Assembly: GCA_030831315.1 (NCBI GenBank)
Contig: JAURLI010000050.1
Coordinates: forward strand, 1-34,300
Length of the DNA: 34,300 nucleotides
Source of the DNA: Alphaproteobacteria bacterium
GTDB lineage: Bacteria > Pseudomonadota > Alphaproteobacteria > SMXQ01
Reading direction: 5' to 3'
The notes below the pieces were generated by a model. It did not search any database. It was not told the DNA's origin and was given only the letters and a program-made list of their open reading frames with translations. Made by a program: the position numbers and the translations under genes. Below are positions 16,167 through 24,221 of this stretch, one piece after another (positions within the stretch are counted from its first letter, which is position 1; every line of letters starts with the position of its first letter).

Positions 16167-16218
16167 GCCTCCCGCGAATAGGCATCTGCCTTATATCGGG
16201 AGGCCGGGCAGCCCGCAA
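16167..16218 (-). promoter_or_regulatory. Candidate promoter with an 8-base inverted repeat before the glycosyltransferase operon
   Basis: On the minus strand, TTGCGG (16213-16218), a 17-base spacer and TATAAG (16190-16195) form a plausible promoter about 27 bases before the ATG at 16163. An exact inverted repeat, GCCTCCCG (16197-16204 on this strand) and CGGGAGGC (16167-16174), brackets the -10; its downstream arm contains the ribosome binding site GGGAGG. A smaller inverted repeat (AGGC-AGAT-GCCT) lies between the arms. If transcription begins at this promoter the upstream arm is not in the mRNA, so a DNA operator is more likely than an mRNA hairpin; a promoter further upstream would allow the hairpin to hide the ribosome binding site. 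Confidence 0.45.
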
Positions 16219-16323
16219 ATCCCTTAACGTCGCAAAATCAACGATCCTTGGGCCTTATCCACAGGCTAGGGCCGCGCCCGTGAAAAAAACCTTACCAGCC
16301 GATACCGCTTTAACGTCTTAAAT

Positions 16324-16338
16324 GTTCTTGATTTGTTC
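16324..16338 (+). promoter_or_regulatory. Candidate LexA (SOS) operator, GTTC-N7-GTTC
   Basis: The sequence GTTCTTGATTTGTTC is an exact match to the direct repeat GTTC-N7-GTTC that LexA of alphaproteobacteria binds. It lies 25-39 bases upstream of the ATG at 16363, where it could block transcription of the radical SAM gene. The neighbouring gap is AT-rich. Identification is by motif only. Confidence 0.7.
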
Positions 16339-16362
16339 TATTTGCGGCGCCATCCTGCCAGA

Positions 16363-17475
16363 ATGGATATCTTGCCCGATCTTCCGGGCGCCAGGCCGCT
16401 CAAGGGCCGGGGCGCCGTATCGAACCCGACAGGGCGGTTCGAACGCGAGCGCCGCCAGCGCGCCGACGACGGCTGGGCGGCGGAAACGGTCGAACCAACC
16501 GAGGGGGCCCGGCCGCGCACGCGTATCCTCGTCGATGCGACGCGCACCACGATCACGCGCAATTCTTCCCCCGATGTGCCGTTCGACCGCTCGATCAATC
16601 CCTATCGCGGCTGCGAGCACGGCTGCATCTACTGCTTCGCACGCCCCACCCATGCCTATCTCGGCCTGTCGCCGGGCCTTGATTTCGAGACCAGCATCCT
16701 CGCCAAGCCCGACGCGCCGCGCTTGCTCGCGAAGGAGCTTTCGCGCGCCGGCTACCGCTGCCGGCCGATCGCCATGGGCACCAATACCGATCCCTACCAG
16801 CCGATCGAACGGCGCCTGCGAATCACGCGCGGCATTCTCGACGTGCTGTCGGCCTTCAATCACCCGGTCAGCATCGTCACCAAGTCCGACGCCATTCTCG
16901 CCGACCGCGACCTGCTCGCCGACATGGCGGCACGCAACCTGGCGAAAGTTTACCTGTCCGTCACCACGCTGGACGGCGATCTCGCCCGCAGGCTGGAGCC
17001 GCGCGCGTCAACGCCTGCGCGCCGCCTTGCCGCGGTGCGCGCGCTGCGTGATGCGGGCGTGCCCACGGGCGTCATGGTGGCACCGATCATCCCGGCGCTG
17101 ACCGACGCCGAAATCGAATCGATCCTCGATGCGGCGAAGGACGCGGGCGCGGAGGAAACCGGATATATCCTGCTGCGCCTGCCGCTCGAGGTGAAAGACC
17201 TGTTCGCCGAATGGCTGGCGGCACACTATCCCGAGCGCGCCGCCAAGGTTCTGGCGCTGGTGCGCGACACGCGCGCGGGCGAATTGAACGATGCCACTTT
17301 CGGGCGGCGTATGCGGGGCGTTGGCGCCTATGCGGCGCTGATCGAAAGGCGCTTCACCATCGCTGCAAGGCGGCTCGGCCTCGGCCACGAAAAGGGCCGC
17401 GAAGGCATGACCTCGCTCGATTGCTCGCGTTTCGCGCCGCCCGTGGCGCCCGCCCGCCAGCTCGCGCTGTTTTAA
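16363..17475 (+). CDS. PA0069-family radical SAM protein
   Basis: A 370-residue radical SAM enzyme of the SplB-like PA0069 group. The 4Fe-4S motif CEHGCIYC (Cys84, Cys88, Cys91) sits in INPYRGCEHGCIYCFARPTH, followed by YLGLSPGLDFET, IAMGTNTDPYQPIER and SIVTKSDAILADRDLL, all characteristic of this family. It uses S-adenosylmethionine to form a 5'-deoxyadenosyl radical; the substrate is not known to me, although similarity to spore photoproduct lyase makes a DNA repair role possible. A TTG at 16333 would lengthen the protein but falls inside the candidate LexA site and adds no family sequence, so the ATG at 16363 is preferred. The stop overlaps the convergent methyltransferase stop in a TTAA palindrome. 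Confidence 0.93.
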   Translation: MDILPDLPGARPLKGRGAVSNPTGRFERERRQRADDGWAAETVEPTEGARPRTRILVDATRTTITRNSSPDVPFDRSINPYRGCEHGCIYCFARPTHAYLGLSPGLDFETSILAKPDAPRLLAKELSRAGYRCRPIAMGTNTDPYQPIERRLRITRGILDVLSAFNHPVSIVTKSDAILADRDLLADMAARNLAKVYLSVTTLDGDLARRLEPRASTPARRLAAVRALRDAGVPTGVMVAPIIPALTDAEIESILDAAKDAGAEETGYILLRLPLEVKDLFAEWLAAHYPERAAKVLALVRDTRAGELNDATFGRRMRGVGAYAALIERRFTIAARRLGLGHEKGREGMTSLDCSRFAPPVAPARQLALF

Positions 17476-18326
17476 GCGGCCTCAGAGCCGATCAGCCACA
17501 CCGCGCCGGGCAGGCTGACGGTGCCGCCCTTGGCATAGGGCGACAGCGCCTCGCGCAGGGAGGCGACGGAGGCCGAGACGATCTCCGGCGGCTGGTTGCG
17601 CAGCCAGCTGTTGACCGCGCCGATCTGGGTGGACTGGATGACCGCTTCCTCAAGCCCGCGTCCGGCGGCGATGTCGAGATCGACGTTCAGCTTCTCGAAA
17701 CGCGGCGCAGCCCATCCCGCTTGCGTCAGCACCCGCGTGACATGATCGGGATCGGCGAAGGCGAACATGCCGGGCGCGTTCGGCTGGCCCTTGGGCCGCG
17801 GCGGCAGGTGCTGGGCAACCGCCGTCATGGGAACTTCCATCCACGGGTTTTCGGCAAGCGGCCGCCAGCAGGCGAGCGCCATGCGCGCGCCCGGACGCGC
17901 GGCGCGCCGCATGTTCGCGAACGCCGCCACGGTGTCGCCGAAGAACATCACGCCGAAGGCCGAGACCAGAAGATCGAACGGATCGAGCGTCGCCGAAGCG
18001 GGGTCGGCGTGCCGCCAGTCGATGTTGGAAAGGCCTGCCGCTTTCGCCCGCGTCTCGCCCTCTGCGAGCATCGGCCCGGAAATGTCGAAGGCGGCGACGC
18101 GGCCCGCGGGCCCGATGGCGCGCGCGAAATCCAGCGTCGGCCCGCCGCAGCCGCAGCCCACGTCCAGCACCGTTTCGCCAGCGCGCGGCGCGGCGAAGGC
18201 CAGCAGGGCATCGGTGACCGGCGTCAGGGTCATGTAGGTATGCGCCTGTCGGGCAACCCAGATATGCCCGCCCTGCCCGTTCCAGAACGACAACATGTCG
18301 GCATTGACTTGATCTGCATTGGACAC
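17472..18326 (-). CDS. Class I SAM-dependent methyltransferase
   Basis: A 284-residue Rossmann-fold methyltransferase. Motif I is VLDVGCGCGGPTLDFA (53 on), the acidic end of strand 2 is in VAAFDISGPML, then the DPFDLLVSAFGVMFF segment (motif IV region) and LACWRPLAENPWM, which resembles UbiE/COQ5-like and other small-molecule methyltransferases. The N-terminal WARQAHTYMTLTPVTDALL-like stretch is typical of a group often annotated only as class I methyltransferase. The GTG at 18326 is chosen because a strong AAAGGAGG stands six bases before it; the open frame runs 25 codons further with no support. Its substrate is unknown. The gene is divergent from the antiporter gene. Confidence 0.9.
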   Translation of the reverse strand: MSNADQVNADMLSFWNGQGGHIWVARQAHTYMTLTPVTDALLAFAAPRAGETVLDVGCGCGGPTLDFARAIGPAGRVAAFDISGPMLAEGETRAKAAGLSNIDWRHADPASATLDPFDLLVSAFGVMFFGDTVAAFANMRRAARPGARMALACWRPLAENPWMEVPMTAVAQHLPPRPKGQPNAPGMFAFADPDHVTRVLTQAGWAAPRFEKLNVDLDIAAGRGLEEAVIQSTQIGAVNSWLRNQPPEIVSASVASLREALSPYAKGGTVSLPGAVWLIGSEAA

Positions 18327-18421
18327 GGGCGCCTCCTTTATTTTTCGTGCGGGCATGCTGCACCATCGATAACGAAGCGGCAAGACATTGACCCGCGCCA
18401 TCTGCCGGCCGCAATTGTCGT

Positions 18422-18429
18422 GCTACAAT
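18422..18429 (+). promoter_or_regulatory. Candidate -10 element of the antiporter gene
   Basis: GCTACAAT fits GCTAnAwC at seven of eight positions and contains TACAAT, close to the general -10 consensus. It ends seven bases before the ATG at 18436, which would give a leaderless mRNA; no Shine-Dalgarno sequence is visible. The matching -35 is poor: TTGACC at 18388-18393 is too far away. Confidence 0.45.
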
Positions 18430-18435
18430 GCTCGC

Positions 18436-19827
18436 ATGGATGGACATACCGACCTGACCGGCATTGCTGTCGTCGGCCTCGCCGCGCTGATCTGCGGCAT
18501 GGTGATGACGCGCCTGCGCCAGCCCGCCGTCGTCGGCTACATCCTCGCCGGCATCCTGCTCGGCCCCACGGCAGCGGGGCTGGTCGCCAACCAGGACCAG
18601 ATCCGCCTGCTCGCCGATCTCGGCGTTCTCATGCTCCTGTTCATGGTCGGCCTGGAACTGCCGGTGGCGCAGTTCATGAAGGTCTGGCGCATGGCGATCG
18701 TGATCACGCTGGGCCAGATCGCGGGCTTCCTGCTGATCGCCTGGGGCATCGCGCACCTGATGGGCTGGCCGCCCGCCTTCGCCGTGCTGCTCGCCTTCGC
18801 CGCCGCCCTGTCATCGACCGCCGTCGCCATCAAGATGCTCGAAGATATCGGCGAGCGCGACAGCGACACCGGCCGCATCGCCGTCGCCGTGCTGATCGCC
18901 CAGGACCTCGCCGTTGTCCCGATGATGCTGATCGTCGCCGACATGGGCGGCACCGGTTTTTCGGCCTCGGGCGTCGCCAAGGTGATCGTGTCGGGCGCGA
19001 TGCTGACCGGGCTCATCGTCTTCTTCGCCAAGAAGGGGCCTGTGGCCCTGCCCTTTGCAGAACGCATCGCGGCGCATCCCGAACTGCGCCCGGTGGGCGC
19101 CATCGCCTGCTGCCTCGCCGCTGCCGCCCTCGCCGGCCTGTTCGGACTATCTGCGGCCTATGGCGCGTTCCTCGTCGGGCTCGTGCTCGGCAACGTCAAG
19201 GGTGCCGACGACCTAACCCATGCGGCGAAGCCCATCGAGGGGCTCCTGATGATGGTGTTCTTCCTGTCGGTCGGACTGTTGATCGACCTCGATTTCATCT
19301 GGGCCAACCTTGGGCGCGTGCTGTCGTGGCTCGCCATCGTCACCGTGGTCAAGACGGCGCTCAACATCGCGCTCATCCGGGCACTTGGCCAGCCGTGGCC
19401 GCGCGCCTTCCTTGCGGGCGTGCTGCTCGGCCAGATCGGGGAATTCTCCTTCCTGCTCGCCGCCCAGGGCAACGCTGCGGGGATCGTGCCCGAAGGGCAA
19501 GGCCCGCTGGTGATCGCCGTCGTCGCACTTTCGCTGCTGATCAGTCCGCTGTGGCTGTTGACGGCGCGCCGCCTGCATCTTGTCGCCTCGCGCCGCGGCG
19601 CCACCCTCGGCCTCATGCTCGGATATCTCTGGCGCGGCAACTGGCGCCGGGCGGCGGCACGGGTGCGGCCTCTTGCGCGCGCCGCGGTCAACGGCGCCAA
19701 TGGGCTTGCGCGCAAGGCGGGAAACAAACTGCGCCGGCGCAAGACCGCCAACGACAACGCCGGTGCAACGCCCGTCGTATCGGCACCCGAAAAACCGCAA
19801 GATGATGGCAACCGGGACCGTGCCTGA
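18436..19827 (+). CDS. CPA2-family cation:proton antiporter (Kef-type membrane domain)
   Basis: A 463-residue polytopic membrane protein with about 12 membrane segments up to residue 390. Family motifs include [24 protein letters not shown] (about 28-51), [27 protein letters not shown] and the [14 protein letters not shown] segment containing the conserved Gln-Asp, which are shared by KefB/KefC-like potassium/proton and sodium/proton antiporters. The C-terminal 70 residues are basic and hydrophilic ([11 protein letters not shown]); the TrkA-N/RCK nucleotide-binding domain of KefB/KefC is absent, so gating must differ. The ATG at 18436 is preferred to a TTG 16 codons upstream, which has no family sequence. 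The 3' end overlaps rnhB by 26 bases. Confidence 0.92.
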   Translation: MDGHTDLTGIAVVGLAALICGMVMTRLRQPAVVGYILAGILLGPTAAGLVANQDQIRLLADLGVLMLLFMVGLELPVAQFMKVWRMAIVITLGQIAGFLLIAWGIAHLMGWPPAFAVLLAFAAALSSTAVAIKMLEDIGERDSDTGRIAVAVLIAQDLAVVPMMLIVADMGGTGFSASGVAKVIVSGAMLTGLIVFFAKKGPVALPFAERIAAHPELRPVGAIACCLAAAALAGLFGLSAAYGAFLVGLVLGNVKGADDLTHAAKPIEGLLMMVFFLSVGLLIDLDFIWANLGRVLSWLAIVTVVKTALNIALIRALGQPWPRAFLAGVLLGQIGEFSFLLAAQGNAAGIVPEGQGPLVIAVVALSLLISPLWLLTARRLHLVASRRGATLGLMLGYLWRGNWRRAAARVRPLARAAVNGANGLARKAGNKLRRRKTANDNAGATPVVSAPEKPQDDGNRDRA

Positions 19828-20452
19828 TTTCGCGCTCGAGGCGGCACTTGGCGGAAATGTCTGCGGCGTCGACGAAGCGGGCCGCGGCCCCTGGGCGGGA
19901 CCGGTGGTGGCGGGCGCCGCCGTCATCGACATCGAATATTTGCCTGCTGCCTTGCGCGAGCGTCTCGACGATTCGAAAAAGCTGACGGCCAAGCGGCGCG
20001 AACAGGTCTTCGCCATGATGGAGGCCGCCGCCGCCGACGGCGCGATGCATTTCACCATCGCCGAAGCGAGCGTCGCCGAAATCGATGCCCTGAATATCCT
20101 GCGCGCGACCATGCTGGCCATGACGCGCGCCGTCGCCGCCCTGCCGCTTGTACCCGATCACGCTCTGATCGACGGCAACCGGGTGCCCGAAGGCCTGCCC
20201 TGTCCGGGCCGCAGCGTCATCGGGGGCGATGCGCGTTCGCTCTCCATCGCCGCGGCAAGCATCGCCGCCAAGGTCAGCCGCGACCGCATGATGGCGGCGC
20301 TCGATGCCGAGTTCCCGGGTTACGGCTTCGCCCGCCACGCGGGCTACGGCACGCCCGACCACCAGGCGGCGCTCGCCCGCCTCGGCCCCTCGCCCGCCCA
20401 CCGCAGGAGCTTCGCCCCGGTGCGCCGGCTTCTGGACGCCCACAATATCTAG
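19802..20452 (+). CDS. rnhB: Ribonuclease HII
   Basis: RNase HII cuts RNA in RNA-DNA hybrids and starts the removal of single ribonucleotides from DNA. With the ATG at 19802 the protein has 216 residues, a normal length. The catalytic acids are present: Asp24 and Glu25 in [14 protein letters not shown], Asp124 in LIDGN and Asp143 in [24 protein letters not shown] at 57-61 is the other family hallmark. The true start may be 19802, the adjacent ATG at 19805 or GTG at 19820; all lie inside the end of the antiporter gene, suggesting coupled translation. ccrM follows after 97 bases. Confidence 0.95.
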   Translation: MMATGTVPDFALEAALGGNVCGVDEAGRGPWAGPVVAGAAVIDIEYLPAALRERLDDSKKLTAKRREQVFAMMEAAAADGAMHFTIAEASVAEIDALNILRATMLAMTRAVAALPLVPDHALIDGNRVPEGLPCPGRSVIGGDARSLSIAAASIAAKVSRDRMMAALDAEFPGYGFARHAGYGTPDHQAALARLGPSPAHRRSFAPVRRLLDAHNI

Positions 20453-20462
20453 TGGTGAATTA

Positions 20463-20478
20463 CGGGGATAACTCCCCG
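20463..20478 (+). repeat. Short inverted repeat between rnhB and ccrM
   Basis: CGGGG (20463-20467) and CCCCG (20474-20478) form a five-base-pair stem with a six-base loop just after the rnhB stop. No T run follows, so it is not a standard intrinsic terminator. It may stabilise the rnhB 3' end or be a protein site. Confidence 0.3.
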
Positions 20479-20495
20479 ATATAGTTTAAGTTATT

Positions 20496-21683
<1,188 letters not shown>

Positions 21684-21699
21684 TCGACGGCCTGACCGG

Positions 21700-22785
21700 C
21701 TAGTCGAGCAGCGAAGGCGCACCGGCGCCGATCACCTTCTTCATGATGCTGGGAAGTGCGTGGGCCGCGAGGTTGTCCCGCGATACCCACTTCGCATCCG
21801 CGCCGAAATGCGCGAGCGCCTTGGCGGGAAGCCGCGCGCGCCTGATCTCCATCTCGAGACGGAAATGGGTGAAGACGTGGAAGATCTCCCCGCCCCGGTG
21901 CCAACGCGCCCGCGCGGGGGGTACTGCGTCGAATGCGCCGTCGACGATCCACTCGCTCGACGGCACTTCCCACATGCCGCCCAGCAGGCCCTTTTCCGGG
22001 CGGCGGCGCAGCGCCACTTCGCCCTTGTCGTTGAGCGCGAGCCACGCCACCGCCCGGCGCACGGGGCGCGCCGCCTTGCGGGCGCGGCGCGGCAGGCCGG
22101 CGGCAATGCCCTTGGCATGGGCGGCACAAGACTGGATGAGCGGGCAGGCGTCGCAATCGGGGCTTCGCGGCGCGCAGACGGTGGCGCCGAGATCCATCAT
22201 CGCCTGGGCGTAATCGCCCGCCCGCCTTGCCGGCGTCAGCGTCGCGGCCAGTTCACGCAGGCGCGGCTTCGCCTGCGGCAAGGGTTCCGTTACCGCGAAC
22301 AGGCGGGCGATGACGCGTTCGACATTGCCGTCCACCACCGTCGCCGCCTCGTCATATGCGATGGCCGCGATCGCCGCCGCCGTATAGGGGCCGATGCCGG
22401 GCAATTCCTGCAACCGGGCAGAGCTCGCCGGAAAGACGCCGCCCAGATCGTGGGAAACCGCTTCGGCGCATTTCTTCAAATTGCGCGCGCGCGCGTAATA
22501 GCCGAGCCCCTGCCACTGGGCGAGCACATCATCGAGGGGGGCTGCCGCCAGCCCGTGAACATCGGGCCAGCGGGCCAGGAAGCGCCCGAAATAGGGAATG
22601 ATGGCGGCCACCGTCGTCTGTTGCAGCATGATTTCCGAAAGCCACACCCGGTAGGGATCGGGCCGCACGCCCGGCGCCGCGCGCCAGGGCAGATCACGCC
22701 TTGCGCGGTCGTACCAGGCAAGCAGGCGGCGCGCGTGAGCCTTGGGGGCCGGGGCGATATGGCTGTGGTCTTTGCGTGGCGGCAT
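21700..22785 (-). CDS. mutY: A/G-specific adenine DNA glycosylase
   Basis: MutY removes adenine mispaired with 8-oxoguanine or guanine. The 361-residue protein has the HhH-GPD fold: LPWRAAPGVRPDPYRVWLSEIMLQQT-like N-terminal region with the catalytic Glu in SEIMLQQTTV, the helix-hairpin-helix LPGIGPYTAAAIAAIAY, and the catalytic Asp in VVDGNVERVIARL. The 4Fe-4S ligands fit C-x6-C-x2-C-x5-C exactly in the segment CAPRSPDCDACPLIQSC. The C-terminal third is the NUDIX-like domain that reads 8-oxoguanine (RRRPEKGLLGGMWEVPSSEW). The ATG at 22785 is preferred: the frame continues upstream but overlaps the divergent gene and adds no family sequence. Confidence 0.96.
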   Translation of the reverse strand: MPPRKDHSHIAPAPKAHARRLLAWYDRARRDLPWRAAPGVRPDPYRVWLSEIMLQQTTVAAIIPYFGRFLARWPDVHGLAAAPLDDVLAQWQGLGYYARARNLKKCAEAVSHDLGGVFPASSARLQELPGIGPYTAAAIAAIAYDEAATVVDGNVERVIARLFAVTEPLPQAKPRLRELAATLTPARRAGDYAQAMMDLGATVCAPRSPDCDACPLIQSCAAHAKGIAAGLPRRARKAARPVRRAVAWLALNDKGEVALRRRPEKGLLGGMWEVPSSEWIVDGAFDAVPPARARWHRGGEIFHVFTHFRLEMEIRRARLPAKALAHFGADAKWVSRDNLAAHALPSIMKKVIGAGAPSLLD

Positions 22786-22861
22786 TTCCGGTCCATCATG
22801 CCGCCGTTGGACCGCACACGCCAGCGCGGCACACGAACCGACAGGACATGAGCGAACACCC

Positions 22862-23404
22862 GTGAGCGAGGACAAGGACAGCGCGATCAAGGCCAGGCGC
22901 GGCATGACCACGCTCGGCCAGAGCATCGGCCGGGTGACATCGCCCGCCATGCGCCGGCGCGGCTTCGCCGAAGCGGCGATCATCACCAACTGGCCCGCCA
23001 TCGTCGGACGGCCCTTGTGCGAGCATACCCAGCCGTCGCGCATCGTCTTTCCGCGCGGCGAAAGGCTGGGCGGCACTCTGCATCTTCTGGTATCGGGCGC
23101 CTTCGCCCCGGACGTCCAGCACCTCGCGCCCCAGATCATCGAGCGCATCAACGGCCATTTCGGCTACGGTGCCATCGCCCGCATCGAACTGCATCACGGC
23201 CGCATCGATGGCCCCGACCACTCCCCCGCTGAGGACACACCGGCGCCCGAGCCGCCCGCCGAGGTCAAGGCCGCCATCGGCAAGGTCGCCGATGAAGGGC
23301 TGGCCACGGCGCTCGACCGCCTGGCGCGCGCCCGCGAAGCGGCCGAAAGCCGCCCGCCCCGCGCCCGTCGCCTGCGCCCGGGCGAGCGCCGCCGCCCCGT
23401 ATAA
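22862..23404 (+). CDS. DUF721 / DciA-like protein
   Basis: A 180-residue protein with a DUF721 domain. The domain covers about 20-105 and includes RRRGFAEAAIITNWPAIVG and the later strand-helix segment GTLHLLVSGAFAPDVQHLAPQIIERINGHFGYGAIARI. DciA, the widespread bacterial loader of the replicative helicase DnaB, belongs to this family, so a replication role is likely but not proven by sequence alone. The C-terminal part (about 115-180) is a charged, Ala- and Arg-rich extension. The GTG at 22862 (VSEDKDSAIKARRGM) is the most probable start; upstream codons in frame look non-coding and overlap the mutY promoter region. The gene is divergent from mutY. Confidence 0.8.
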   Translation: MSEDKDSAIKARRGMTTLGQSIGRVTSPAMRRRGFAEAAIITNWPAIVGRPLCEHTQPSRIVFPRGERLGGTLHLLVSGAFAPDVQHLAPQIIERINGHFGYGAIARIELHHGRIDGPDHSPAEDTPAPEPPAEVKAAIGKVADEGLATALDRLARAREAAESRPPRARRLRPGERRRPV

Positions 23405-23464
23405 GCGGTCCAGGGACGCCTTAAAGGCGCCTGATTTTTCCTGTGGATAGCCTGGTTTCGGCGC

Positions 23465-23494
23465 TGGACGGGTTTAGCCGCCAACCGCTATATT
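23465..23494 (+). promoter_or_regulatory. Candidate promoter of the dsbA-like/smc operon
   Basis: TGGACG (23465-23470), an 18-base spacer and TATATT (23489-23494) match four of six -35 and five of six -10 consensus positions. It stands about 20 bases before the ATG at 23515, which has an ACGGAGG ribosome binding site at 23502-23508. Confidence 0.5.
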
Positions 23495-23514
23495 TTGTGG
23501 TCACGGAGGCACGC

Positions 23515-24201
23515 ATGCGTAACATATTGATAATTCTGGGGGCCGTTGCGGTCCTGGTGGTGGCCGGCGTCGGCGTCTACCAGTGGCAATCGACCCCGCG
23601 CGGCTCCACCCCCGCGCCCGGCCCCGCGGCGCGCGCCGCCAGCGCCGAGGAAATCGCCCGTGCGCGCGCCATCGGCGACGACGATTTCACCCTCGGCACG
23701 GCCGATGCCCCGGTGACGGTGATCGAGTACGCCTCCTTCACCTGCCCGCACTGCGCCAATTTCCATGTCGAGCAACTGCCCCGCATCAAGGCCGAATACA
23801 TCGATACCGGCAAGGTGCGCATGGCCTTCCGCGACTTCCCGCTCGACCAGGCGGCGCTTGCCGCGGCCATGGTGGCGCGCTGCGCCGGCAAGGACCGTCA
23901 CGCGGCGATGCTGGGCCTGTTCTTCACCCGCCAGCAGGCCTGGGGCGGTGCCGCCGATCCGATTACGGCGATGGCCCGCCTTGCGGCGCTCGCCGGCATG
24001 GGCGAGGCCGACGTGCAGGCCTGCCTGAAGAAACCGGACATCGAGAAAGCCGTCCTCGACCAGCGCCTGCTGGCCGAAAAGGTCTTCGACATCGAAGCCA
24101 CCCCCACTTTCATCATCAACGGCGTCAAGCATTCGGGAAACATCACCTTCGACGAATTCAAAAAGAAGGTTGATCCGCTGCTCGCCAAGACGGCCAAGTA
24201 G
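23515..24201 (+). CDS. DsbA-family thiol:disulfide oxidoreductase, membrane-anchored or exported
   Basis: A 228-residue protein with an N-terminal hydrophobic segment (NILIILGAVAVLVVAGVGVY, about 3-22) that serves as signal anchor or signal peptide. After an Ala/Pro-rich linker comes a thioredoxin-fold domain of the DsbA type (about 57-226). The active site is CPHC (Cys77, Cys80) in EYASFTCPHCANFH, the fold has an inserted helical domain (about 110-180), and the cis-Pro loop is EATPTFIING. It would form, reduce or rearrange disulfides in periplasmic proteins. The ATG at 23515 is chosen for its ACGGAGG site. smc follows after 20 bases, a neighbour found in other alphaproteobacteria as far as I recall; no functional link is known. 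Confidence 0.9.
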   Translation: MRNILIILGAVAVLVVAGVGVYQWQSTPRGSTPAPGPAARAASAEEIARARAIGDDDFTLGTADAPVTVIEYASFTCPHCANFHVEQLPRIKAEYIDTGKVRMAFRDFPLDQAALAAAMVARCAGKDRHAAMLGLFFTRQQAWGGAADPITAMARLAALAGMGEADVQACLKKPDIEKAVLDQRLLAEKVFDIEATPTFIINGVKHSGNITFDEFKKKVDPLLAKTAK

Positions 24202-24221
24202 GCCAGCAGAAAGGTACGCGC

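Noticed and set aside
18388-18429. A full promoter from TTGACC at 18388 to TACAAT at 18424
   Set aside because: The gap between the elements is 30 bases, far beyond the usual 16-18, so only the -10 is retained.
17211-19805. An 864-codon plus-strand frame crossing four genes
   Set aside because: It overlaps the end of the radical SAM gene, the opposite-strand methyltransferase and the antiporter in another frame; the translation is Arg/Pro-rich shadow sequence without motifs.
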